A DNA stretch of 64,000 nt from Hyphomicrobiaceae bacterium UBA7697 (GTDB lineage Bacteria; Pseudomonadota; Alphaproteobacteria; Rhizobiales; Methyloligellaceae), in assembly GCA_002482645.1 (NCBI GenBank), contig DLGJ01000003.1, positions 67,972 through 131,971 on the forward strand, given 5' to 3'. The notes beneath the pieces are model-generated. The model was not told the DNA's origin. It made no database searches and saw nothing but the letters and a program-made list of their open reading frames with translations. Positions 27,925 to 36,289 of this stretch are shown in pieces; positions within the stretch are counted from its first letter, which is position 1; every line of letters starts with the position of its first letter. Position numbers and translations under genes: made by a program.

Positions 27925-28905
27925 CTATGGCCTGCTGCGGAACAGCGCCAGGACACGCTGGAATGCAGCTAGGCCTGTGTACCGACGGACGGTGTTATGT
28001 CTGTCGACGAGCATGCCGTATTCGCGAGCGAGTGCCGCATGCTGTTGTTCCAGCTTGTCAGCTCGGATCGTCAAAGCCGAGAGTGCTTGTTCGAGTGTCC
28101 GGCGCTCCGACGTTGCGACGGCTAGGTCTTCTTGGCCTTGCGCGACGTCATGTTCAAGCCGTGTGATCTCGCCCAACTGTCGGCAAAAGACGTCATAGGC
28201 CTTGAGCTCGCCATCGGCGAGACCGCCCGCGGCGTAGCCCGCCAGCCGCATCGCAGGTCCATTGTACATCTCGAACAACGCTACATCCGCGTCGGAAAAG
28301 ACAGCTTTGTGCGTGCCAGTTTCGCCCGAACCGAAGAATGAGGGAGCAGCCTTCTGAAACTTCGCGAACTCGGGAAAGGGTTCGTTTGAGCGCTTCAAAG
28401 ACAGGACATCCGAAAGCTCGTCGGCGAACGCCTCGGGCCGAGCGGTGATGTCTTCGAATCTAAATTGGTGCATCCGCGGGTGGCCGGCCTGATGCCAGCG
28501 CAGGACGTGGTTTCCCCACAGGCCGAATTGAACCGCTCCCCTCAGTACATCCTGTAGCGGCAGTTCGTCATGACCGGCCACTTTACGTGAATATCGAAGA
28601 TAGGACACGCAGGCGTCCCGTCCGTCACGGATGATATTGAACACAAGGTCCTTGTCCGAGATCGTTGCGTCGGGCAGTTCGTGGGTCTTGATAAAGAAGT
28701 GCTCGTTTGAGCTCCTGAACTCGCCGAGGTCGAGACTATCCCGGGTGCCAGCCTGATGTCCGACGAGAGCGCCGAGTTCGGCGTTGGCGCCAATGTCGCT
28801 TGGATCGCCATAGATCGAACAGCTCTGCTTACCGAAATAGTGGTTCAGAACCGAGCGGCAGAAGGTGTTGCCACTACGCGGATAGGAAGCAAGCCAAACA
28901 ATCAT
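27925..28905 (-). CDS. Sulfotransferase with coiled-coil tail
   Basis: A 326-residue PAPS-dependent sulfotransferase. IVWLASYPRSGNTFCRSVL at the N-terminus is the 5'-phosphosulfate loop and NIIRDGRDACVSYLRYSRK the 3'-phosphate-binding segment with conserved Arg and Ser. Residues about 245-300 form a heptad-like coiled coil (EITRLEHDVAQGQEDLAVA and onward), an extension absent from ordinary Sulfotransfer_1 enzymes, ending in a basic tail. Starts at ATG 28905 with a GAGAG site. It converges with the mosaic gene at 24515-27895, whose protein also ends in a coiled coil. Confidence 0.88.
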   Translation of the reverse strand: MIVWLASYPRSGNTFCRSVLNHYFGKQSCSIYGDPSDIGANAELGALVGHQAGTRDSLDLGEFRSSNEHFFIKTHELPDATISDKDLVFNIIRDGRDACVSYLRYSRKVAGHDELPLQDVLRGAVQFGLWGNHVLRWHQAGHPRMHQFRFEDITARPEAFADELSDVLSLKRSNEPFPEFAKFQKAAPSFFGSGETGTHKAVFSDADVALFEMYNGPAMRLAGYAAGGLADGELKAYDVFCRQLGEITRLEHDVAQGQEDLAVATSERRTLEQALSALTIRADKLEQQHAALAREYGMLVDRHNTVRRYTGLAAFQRVLALFRSRP

Positions 28906-29441
28906 CTAGGTCTCTCGACCCCATGTTTCCGGGTGCGCTGTTTCCATTCTGGCCGGACGCTTTTGGAAGCCATAAGTCCAGCCATGAACGGGCCTTGAAG
29001 GGATGCTTAGCAGATGCTGCTTTACGTGCAACGAACTCCTGACCCGTCCGATGCAAACCGGCTATTCACCGGCGCGGATATCGTCGACGCGGCCCAGCAA
29101 TACTGACGGCGCTCGAATCGCTTGGTCGATGAGCGCGACACAGCACCGCGCCGTGCGGCCCCATGCAGCTCTGGGCGTGCGCTAGAGGCGACTCACAACG
29201 AAAGCTCGAACGCAGCGGATGCAAGCCGAAGGCGAACCGCTGCCCTCATCCCTCAGGTCCCGTTGCGGCGCTGCGCCAGTCGCGTCAGCCAAATTGCAAT
29301 GAACGACCACCAATGGACGATAACACGCATTTAGTGTAGATAGCGCCAATCATCAACCGACGCGCGCGGCGGCCGAAGCCGCGCGATAGCCGCACGACGG
29401 ACGTTCTTCCAACATGCGTTCGATCTTGGAGCCTTCGTAGA
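28906..29441. other. Divergent intergenic region, 536 bp
   Basis: Lies between a minus-strand sulfotransferase and a plus-strand mosaic protein, so it should contain both promoters. Several short frames occur but none resembles a protein. No repeats or hairpins stand out. Confidence 0.5.
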
Positions 29442-32400
29442 ATGTTTGTGTCCGTCATTGTGCCGGTCTTTAACGTTGCGCCGGACTTGCTGACCGAGTG
29501 TCTGCGTTCAATCAAAAATCAGACGCTTCGTCCGCAAGATTATGAAATCATCATCGTCGATGACTGTTCGTCTAATCCGGACACGATTCGTACAATCGAC
29601 GAGCTTTCAAAGAACTTTTGCAATTCCAGAATTATTCATCACAAAACGAATCTTGGTCTAAACGCGGCGCGACGCACGGGTGTTAGCGTAGCGAAGGGCG
29701 AATACGTCGTTTTTGTCGACGGGGACGACATTCTGACGAGATACGCCTTAGAATACCTAAAAATGAACTCAGGAAATGGGCAGGCCGATTTGGTGACCGC
29801 CCCTATGTGGCGGTGGGACTCGGCGCACAAACGCTACGTCAATCTGAAGCATATGCTGCGGCCATTTCCGTCTGGCTATCTCGATCGAATCAACGCCCTG
29901 CTGGCAAGGCAGTATTCGTTCACGATGTGCGGGCGCTTGCTCAAGAGAAGCTTGCTCGACGATCAAGTGTTCGATCTTCCTCCCGGCCACTACCATGAAG
30001 ACGTCGCCACATTTCCGAGATTTATGTTCAAAGTCGGTAACTGTGCGCATGTCGATCACGCGCTGTACTACTACACGGTCAACGAAGGCTCGATTACCTA
30101 TAAGCGTGCGGCCCCCCACATCCGCGATCTGGTGGACTCCGTCTCCAAATGGCGCGACGAGGCGGAGGCCAGGGGGCTCCTCCCCGAAGTGGGGCCGACC
30201 ATCGCAACCGGTGGCAAAGAGCTCATCGGAGCGATAGCCAAAGAGTGGCTCTCCTCGGACATTCCGGGTGCGAAGACGGAGTCTGCACCAATTGCCGCGC
30301 GCCCCGATTCCAAGGGCCTCGAACCTTCCGAATATGCCAGGCGCCTCAAAGACAAGATCGTCTTTGTCTGCGATGTCGACTACCAGCTTCGAAACGCGGC
30401 CGCCTACGCCAGGGAACTCCGTCTGCGCGGGCATCCTTGCGCTGTCTTGGATTTATCCAGCTTTGCCTCGCGCGGTCTCAGGCAGCTCCCGAAGGACGAG
30501 ATATCCATATTCAGAAGTGCCCGCGTCGAGCACATCCGTATTGAAGATCTGCCATTGGGCGTCGATTTCTTCAGCACGGCAAAGCTTGTGGTTCTCTTCA
30601 ACGACTGGAGCGACTATCTCCGCGAGGCGTTGGAATATCGTCATCGGCTCTCCCTTCCATCGGTTTGCATGGTGGAAGGCATTAGCGACTTTTTGCGCTG
30701 TGACTTCGATGAGCCGCGAGCCCTTCCATACCGCCGCTGCGATTACGTCTTTCTCGCAGGAGAAGACGACGAGAAGTTCTTCGGCGATAGGAAGACATTC
30801 GTCATCGGTCTTCCGATCGTCGAAAAGCTGGCTTCGACAGCGCCACAGTTTCCTGATCCGCCTTTGGCCGTGCTGAATGTGAACTTCACGTTTGGATCTC
30901 TCGAAGCTGCTAGGGGCCCATTCGTCCACGCGGCGATGAAGGCCTTCAATGAGGTGGGGATCGATTGGGTCGTCACGCAACATCCGATGGACGGGAGCGA
31001 TCTTTCGGCATTCCCCGTCTCCAGCAAAACCCAGTACGAGCTCATCGACGAATCGACGGTGTTCGTGAGCCGATTCGCCACCGGGATTATCGAGGCGCTG
31101 GCGAGCGGGAAACCGGCGATCTATTTCAATCCACACGGTGAAAAGGTGGAGAAGTTCACCAAGCCGCTTGGCGCATTTCCAATTGCAACCAATGCGGAAG
31201 AGCTCGCCGGCGCGATCAGGAGTATCCTCATTGATGTGCAGGCGGGCGTCGATTTCCGTGCCCGTGCGGCTGCTTTTTTGAAGCGGCACGCCGCCTACCG
31301 GTTCGATGAACGTCCGACTACGGAGCGGTTTGCCGACGCTGCCGTTGCGATCACCGAAAGCTTCGGCGCGGAACGTGCCGCGGGGTCTCAACTCTTCTTC
31401 GACAGGCTCGCGCGCGAACAGCCGTTCGGGGACGAAATCGACTCTCAGATCTTTGGTGACTTTGGGAGGGAGCACCGTGCTCAGCTCCTCGAGGAACAGC
31501 TGATAGGCCGGTACTTTCTCGAAGCCTTGAACAAGACGGCGAACGCCACGCGGTTGATGGTGGATGTGGGCGCCAATCACGGGAATAGCTTGGATATCTT
31601 TCTGGGGATGGGGTGGACGGTTCACGCCTTTGAGCCCGATCCATCGAATAGGGCGCGTCTTCTTGCATCTTGGCCCACTTGTCCGAAGCTGATCGTCAAC
31701 GAGGAGGCCGTTTCCGACCAGACGGGCCTGAAGCTTCCCTTCTACGCCAGTGAAGAGAGTACGGGCATCAGCAGCCTGGATAACTTCACGCCCGGCCATA
31801 GAAAAATCTGCGACGTCGAAACCGTCACATTGCGGGATTACCTGGCGCGCAATGACGTGCGGCATGTCGATTTTCTGAAGATCGACGTGGAGGGCTATGA
31901 CAAGTTTGTCCTGGACGGGTTTCCGTGGAATGCGGACAAGCCTGACGTTGTCCTCGCTGAGTTCGAGGACAATAAGACAAATCGCTTGGGCTATGACGTT
32001 CACGACGTAGCCGACGTTCTGCTAGGGCAGGGCTACACGGTCTACGCCAGCGAGTGGCTCCCAATTGTCCGGTACGGCATCGCTCACGATTGGCGGCGGA
32101 TTTTCCGGTACACGCCTGACGTCGACTTGAGCGAGACTTGGGGTAGTCTCATTGGATTCCGCGACGAACCTGACGAAAACGTTCTGCGGCGGCTGGTCAA
32201 GGATTCCGTCAAGTTTGGCGCCGGCAGTTTCAAGTCCTCGCATCGGGCAGGAGCCACGGTCTCCGGGTCCGCCGATGGCGAAACGGACCTTCCGGTTTCT
32301 CCGGCTAATGGGACATATGTGGCCATTGCGGAAAGGTTGAAACGCAGGAGCACGGCGCTCTACTTGGCCGGGCGGTTTGCTGTCCGGTCCGCGCGCACGG

Positions 32401-32813
32401 TGTGGCGCCGGCGTTTTGGGGCGGGCGGTCTGGCCATCGCCGCGATCGTTCTGCCTCTTGTGATTGCGCTGCTCGCCCCCGGCGGACGGCTCGTTTGGCC
32501 GATGATTGCGCTAAGCGGTCTGGGCGCCGCTGCCTTGTTCGTAGCACTCGTATTGTCCGCTCTCCGCGGTCACTTGAGGCAGCGAGACGAAGATGCGCGG
32601 CGGCGCCACAACGCTATTCTGGCGCGAATTGAAGGAACCAACAGGCGCACAGGCAGACTTGCCGAAGAACTGTCCGAGGTGAGGGCGCAGACGCAACGGC
32701 TCTATTGGCTCGACCAGATGCGTTCCAAGGCGCAATGCCAAGAACCACGGATGCCAAGCCTAGACCTTGGTATCTCGAAGGAAACCATACCGGAGCATGA
32801 GCGGCCAGGTTAG
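29442..32813 (+). CDS. Giant mosaic protein: GT2, GT-B-like, FkbM methyltransferase, TM hairpin, coiled coil
   Basis: An 1123-residue protein. Residues 1-225 are a GT2 domain (VSVIVPVFNVAP, IIIVDDCSSNP, VDGDD at 92-96, YHEDVATFPRF). Residues about 305-630 look like a second GT-B or glycerophosphotransferase-like unit (VFVCDVDYQLRNAAAYA, ALASGKPAIYFNPHG). Residues about 690-920 are FkbM-type with LMVDVGANHGNS, LKIDVEGYD near 812 and SEWLPIVRYGIAHDW. Residues 993-1040 are two TM helices and about 1045-1085 a coiled coil. The FkbM part and tail are clearly paralogous to the protein at 24515 while the N-terminal domain is different. The end overlaps the convergent gene by 54 bases. Confidence 0.82.
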   Translation: MFVSVIVPVFNVAPDLLTECLRSIKNQTLRPQDYEIIIVDDCSSNPDTIRTIDELSKNFCNSRIIHHKTNLGLNAARRTGVSVAKGEYVVFVDGDDILTRYALEYLKMNSGNGQADLVTAPMWRWDSAHKRYVNLKHMLRPFPSGYLDRINALLARQYSFTMCGRLLKRSLLDDQVFDLPPGHYHEDVATFPRFMFKVGNCAHVDHALYYYTVNEGSITYKRAAPHIRDLVDSVSKWRDEAEARGLLPEVGPTIATGGKELIGAIAKEWLSSDIPGAKTESAPIAARPDSKGLEPSEYARRLKDKIVFVCDVDYQLRNAAAYARELRLRGHPCAVLDLSSFASRGLRQLPKDEISIFRSARVEHIRIEDLPLGVDFFSTAKLVVLFNDWSDYLREALEYRHRLSLPSVCMVEGISDFLRCDFDEPRALPYRRCDYVFLAGEDDEKFFGDRKTFVIGLPIVEKLASTAPQFPDPPLAVLNVNFTFGSLEAARGPFVHAAMKAFNEVGIDWVVTQHPMDGSDLSAFPVSSKTQYELIDESTVFVSRFATGIIEALASGKPAIYFNPHGEKVEKFTKPLGAFPIATNAEELAGAIRSILIDVQAGVDFRARAAAFLKRHAAYRFDERPTTERFADAAVAITESFGAERAAGSQLFFDRLAREQPFGDEIDSQIFGDFGREHRAQLLEEQLIGRYFLEALNKTANATRLMVDVGANHGNSLDIFLGMGWTVHAFEPDPSNRARLLASWPTCPKLIVNEEAVSDQTGLKLPFYASEESTGISSLDNFTPGHRKICDVETVTLRDYLARNDVRHVDFLKIDVEGYDKFVLDGFPWNADKPDVVLAEFEDNKTNRLGYDVHDVADVLLGQGYTVYASEWLPIVRYGIAHDWRRIFRYTPDVDLSETWGSLIGFRDEPDENVLRRLVKDSVKFGAGSFKSSHRAGATVSGSADGETDLPVSPANGTYVAIAERLKRRSTALYLAGRFAVRSARTVWRRRFGAGGLAIAAIVLPLVIALLAPGGRLVWPMIALSGLGAAALFVALVLSALRGHLRQRDEDARRRHNAILARIEGTNRRTGRLAEELSEVRAQTQRLYWLDQMRSKAQCQEPRMPSLDLGISKETIPEHERPG

Positions 32814-33332
32814 AGCCGTCACCACCACGGTGATGCTCGTGGGGATTTCGGCCTTCCATGTTTCGTCCCGTCTTACGGCGACCTGCGCTTGATTGCGCAT
32901 TTCGTTTCCGCCCATGGAATGGCAGTTCCCGTTGCGCTCGATGACGATGTTTTCGAGCGGTCCTTCGGGGGCGAACGGTTGTATGGACTCCGGAACGCCA
33001 TGCTGGAGCAGCGCGGCGTAGTTGACCCTGACCGACCCCTCGGGATGGCACAGGCGATAGAATTCCGCCGCGAGATTCGTGCCGGTCCAACTGAAGGCGG
33101 CCATCGCAGCAAGGCCGAGTTGCGCGGTTCGGCCGAGATGGCGATCGCCCCGCATGCGCCAGCGAATCACGGACCAGACGCAGGCCCGCGGGTCGCGCAC
33201 CAGGTGCACGAGCTGGATCGGAAACGAGAGGTGACGTTTCAGGTAGAAAGGCCGGATTGCGTTCAAGCGTGCCGTCTTGGACGAGTCGATGATGAAGGGG
33301 TGATCGGTCATCCGGGCGATCGACTCCAGCAT
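32760..33332 (-). pseudogene. 5'-truncated sulfotransferase
   Basis: A 190-residue frame covering the middle and C-terminal parts of a sulfotransferase. IIDSSKTARLNAIRPFYL and QLVHLVRDPRACVWSVIRW (3'-phosphate binding) are clear, but the N-terminal PAPS loop (GSGRSGTT-like), normally about 80-100 residues upstream, is absent and no frame upstream supplies it. Its 3' end overlaps the convergent mosaic gene by 54 bases. Probably a remnant; a frameshift upstream was looked for and not found. Confidence 0.6.
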
Positions 33333-33516
33333 GCGCGTTGTCTAATGCCATCGTCCGTTGTCCATTCGGAAGCATTTGCTCCGGTCCCGCCTTTGTCCAC
33401 CTCCTGATAGGGCGGACTGAGACGCGGTCATTGACGCGGTACGGCCCTTCGGCCGGTCACACGGCGTTTGCGGGTCAAGGCGCGGCCTATGCGCGCCGCC
33501 GGTGCGGGACGAAATA

Positions 33517-34710
33517 TCAGGCCTGGCCTCCGAGCCGCGCCTGGGCCTCCGCGTTCCAAGCGGAGACGCAGGGGATCTTCGCCAAGTCGCACCTTGGAGC
33601 ATATTTCTGGGCGATGTCGCGCACTTCTTCCATGAGGCCCGCCGCCAGCGTGATCGGCTCCAGGCCCATGGCGAGGAAACGATCGTTCGCGACGTGCAGA
33701 TCGTTCTCGTCCGCCTCGTTGCGGGGGTTTGCGACAAACTCGATTTGGGCGCCCGAGAGTTCGGCGACCATCTTGGCGAGATCGCGCACACGGTGCGTCT
33801 CGGTCATCTGATTGAGGATGTTGACGCGCTCTCCCGTTTGCGGGGGGTTCTCGATCGCCAGCTGGATGCACCGGACGGTGTCCTGGATGTGGATGAAGGC
33901 GCGCGTTTGCCCGCCGGTTCCGTGCACCGTCAGCGGATAGTTGACGGCGGCCTGAGCGAGGAACCGGTTGAGAACCGTCCCATAGTCTCCGTCGTAGTCG
34001 AAACGGTTGATGAGCCGTTCGTCCAGCTTGGTCTCCGCCGTTTGCGTCCCCCAGACGATGCCCTGATGGAGGTCGGTGATCTTCAGCTTGTCGTTCTTGT
34101 TGTAGAAGTGGAAGAACAGCTGATCCTGCGTCTTCGTCATGTGATAGATCGAGCCCGGATTGGCCGGATACAGGATCTCCTGATCGATCAGCTCCCCCTC
34201 CGGCGTCTCCACGCGGATCGGCAGATAGCCTTCCGGAATTTGCATGCCGGCGGTGCCGTAGCCGTAGACGCCCATCGTGCCGAGATGGACGAGGTGAACG
34301 TCGATGCCGGACTCGACGATGGCCGCGCAGACGTCGTTGGTCGCGTTGAGATTGTTGTTGACGGTGTAGCGCTTGTGCGCCGACGACTTCATCGAATAGG
34401 GCGCCGCGCGCTGCTCGGCGAAATGCACGATGCTGTCGGGTTTTTGCTCCGTGATGAGCGACAGCAGGCGATGATAGTGCTCACCGATCGTGAACGTATG
34501 GAGATCGATATCGCGGCCGGAAACGTCCTTCCAGGCGCGGATGCGTTCGTGGATCGGCCGGATCGGGGTCAGCGACTCGGCTTCGAGCTCGATATCGATG
34601 TGCCGCCGCGACAGGTTGTCGACGATGGTCACGTCGTGGCCCAAATTCGACAAATGCAGCGCCGTGGGCCAGCCGCAAAAGCCATCGCCGCCAAGTACAA
34701 GAATTCTCAT
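33517..34710 (-). CDS. sqdB: UDP-sulfoquinovose synthase
   Basis: A 397-residue extended SDR that makes UDP-sulfoquinovose from UDP-glucose and sulfite. Diagnostic features are GGDGFCGWPTALHLS (7-21), NLSRR followed by HIDIELEAESLTPI, VNNNLNATNDV, catalytic Thr145 in HLGTMGVYG and YHMTK with Tyr189/Lys193. Families of ordinary epimerases lack the GFCGWP and NNNLNAT signatures. No sqdD/sqdX-type sulfolipid glycosyltransferase is adjacent, so the product may go into the polysaccharide rather than, or in addition to, sulfolipid. Its intergenic upstream holds the motif shared with the fucose synthase gene. Confidence 0.93.
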   Translation of the reverse strand: MRILVLGGDGFCGWPTALHLSNLGHDVTIVDNLSRRHIDIELEAESLTPIRPIHERIRAWKDVSGRDIDLHTFTIGEHYHRLLSLITEQKPDSIVHFAEQRAAPYSMKSSAHKRYTVNNNLNATNDVCAAIVESGIDVHLVHLGTMGVYGYGTAGMQIPEGYLPIRVETPEGELIDQEILYPANPGSIYHMTKTQDQLFFHFYNKNDKLKITDLHQGIVWGTQTAETKLDERLINRFDYDGDYGTVLNRFLAQAAVNYPLTVHGTGGQTRAFIHIQDTVRCIQLAIENPPQTGERVNILNQMTETHRVRDLAKMVAELSGAQIEFVANPRNEADENDLHVANDRFLAMGLEPITLAAGLMEEVRDIAQKYAPRCDLAKIPCVSAWNAEAQARLGGQA

Positions 34711-34783
34711 GGGTTTCCCTTCAAGCAGACGCTGTTCTGCCGAATTTTGGAAGGCATTTCGAGATTTAGCCGATCCCGACGGG

Positions 34784-34794
34784 CATTGACAACC
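34784..34794 (-). promoter_or_regulatory. Shared 11-bp motif upstream of sqdB
   Basis: Minus strand reads GGTTGTCAATG, identical to 3423-3433. TTGTCA could be a -35 box; 17 bases downstream lies CTAAAT, a weak -10. It is 74 bases before the sqdB start codon. Proposed promoter core, unproven. Confidence 0.3.
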
Positions 34795-34944
34795 TGAATG
34801 ACCGACTGTCCGAATGTGAGCTCAGTGGCCCGAGGCAGCCCCTCGGTGGTTCCGCTGAGGCTTAGGCAGGCGCCCCCGGGCGCCGTGCCGCCCCGGGACG
34901 TAGACTGCCCGGTTCTATGCACAGACGGTTCGTTCTGGCGGCGA

Positions 34945-35952
34945 TCAAACCTTATAGTAATTCCGGTACCAATCGACGAAGCGCTGGACGCCATCCTTAA
35001 TCGGCGTGCTTGGCGAGAACGCCACATCGGTCGAGAGATCGGTGACGTCCGCGTAGGTCTCCAGGACGTCGCCGGGTTGCATCGGCAGGAAGTTCTTCTT
35101 CGCCTCGCGCCCGAGAGCCTTCTCGATCGCCGCGATGAAGTCCATCAGCGGCACGGGCTGGCTGTTGCCGATATTGTAGAGGCGGTACGGCGCCGATGAC
35201 GTCGCTGGATCGGGCTTGTCTCCGGTCCAGCCTGCATTGGCTTGCGGGATGCGATCGGTCACGCGCGCCACCGCTTCGACGATGTCGTCGATATAGGTGA
35301 AGTCGCGGGCGTGATGGCCCTGGTTGAACACGTCGATGGGTTCGCCCGCCAGGATCCTCTTCACGAAGGTGAACAGCGCCATGTCGGGCCGGCCCCATGG
35401 CCCGTACACGGTGAAAAAGCGAAGGCCCGTGACGGGCAGGCGATAGAGATGCGCATAGACATGCGCCATCAGCTCGTTCGACTTCTTCGACGCGGCGTAG
35501 AGACTCAAGGGATGGTCCACATTGTCGTGAACGCTGAAGGGCGTGCGCGTGTTGGCGCCGTAGACGGAGCTCGACGAGGCGTAAACAAGGTGCTCCACGC
35601 CTCTATGCCGGCAGGCCTCAAGTATGTTGGCGAAGCCGACCAGATTGGACGCCACATATTCTTCCGGGTGCGTCAGGGAGTGGCGCACGCCGGCCTGGGC
35701 CGCGAGATGGACCACGCGCTCGGGGCGGTGTTCGTTGAACAGGTCGTCCACGGCGTTCTTATCCGCAAGGTCGCCCTTGACGAAGGCAAAGCGGTTGCGC
35801 GGCGCAAGCTGGGCTAGCCGCGCCTCCTTGAGCGAAACGTCGTAGTAGTCGTTGAGGTTGTCGAAGCCGGCGACCTCGTCGCCACGATCGAGCAGCACAC
35901 GAGCCGTATGGAAGCCGATAAAGCCGGCGGCACCCGTGACCAAGATTCTCAT
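34945..35952 (-). CDS. UDP-glucuronate 4-epimerase
   Basis: A 335-residue extended SDR converting UDP-glucuronate to UDP-galacturonate. GAAGFIGFHTA (7-17), DNLNDYYDVSLKEARL, HLAAQAGVRHSL, ASSSSVYGANTRTPFS and YAASKKSNE with Tyr152/Lys156 match the CapI/LspL family, as does RFFTVYGPWGRPDMA. Together with the divergent UDP-glucose dehydrogenase gene it provides UDP-GlcA and UDP-GalA for acidic polysaccharide. Confidence 0.93.
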   Translation of the reverse strand: MRILVTGAAGFIGFHTARVLLDRGDEVAGFDNLNDYYDVSLKEARLAQLAPRNRFAFVKGDLADKNAVDDLFNEHRPERVVHLAAQAGVRHSLTHPEEYVASNLVGFANILEACRHRGVEHLVYASSSSVYGANTRTPFSVHDNVDHPLSLYAASKKSNELMAHVYAHLYRLPVTGLRFFTVYGPWGRPDMALFTFVKRILAGEPIDVFNQGHHARDFTYIDDIVEAVARVTDRIPQANAGWTGDKPDPATSSAPYRLYNIGNSQPVPLMDFIAAIEKALGREAKKNFLPMQPGDVLETYADVTDLSTDVAFSPSTPIKDGVQRFVDWYRNYYKV

Positions 35953-36289
35953 GCGCTTAACCGGCTCCGCTGCGTGGCTGTGGCCGGTCCGGCCTCCGGC
36001 TCCGGCAGGGCGTTGTTAATGGTTGTGAACCGGGAAGTCTAGCGAGGCTGGGACCGGTGAATATTCTCGCCGGGCCTGGCCGGAACAATCCTGCTGGCGC
36101 CGGAACGTGCGGACTTGAGCCGTCCATTTGCGGCGCATTCGGCCTGGCCGCGCCAGTTCACGGAAGTGTCACGGGAATGCCAAGAGATCAGTCAAGAGAT
36201 CAGTCAAGAGAGCAGCCACGGGAGCGGTATTGTTTTCGCCAGTCCGGAACTCTATTAACGACCATCGTTTGGACGAAGGAGTTGTCTGC
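35953..36289. other. Divergent intergenic region, 337 bp
   Basis: Between the UDP-glucuronate epimerase (minus) and UDP-glucose dehydrogenase (plus) genes; it likely holds both promoters. It includes the short tandem repeat at 36182-36213. The longer open frame that reaches back to 36128 in phase with the dehydrogenase is Arg/Ser/Lys-rich and not part of that protein. Confidence 0.5.
36182..36213. repeat. Short tandem repeat (12-bp unit)
   Basis: The unit AAGAGATCAGTC occurs twice in tandem, followed by a partial third copy AAGAGAGCAG. It lies about 75-110 bases before the UDP-glucose dehydrogenase start. Such repeats can be operators or slippage sites; neither is shown. Confidence 0.7.

Noticed and set aside
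36128..36289. N-terminal extension of UDP-glucose dehydrogenase
   Set aside because: Arg/Ser/Lys-rich, includes the tandem repeat, and the Rossmann fold plus a good ribosome-binding site begin at GTG 36290.
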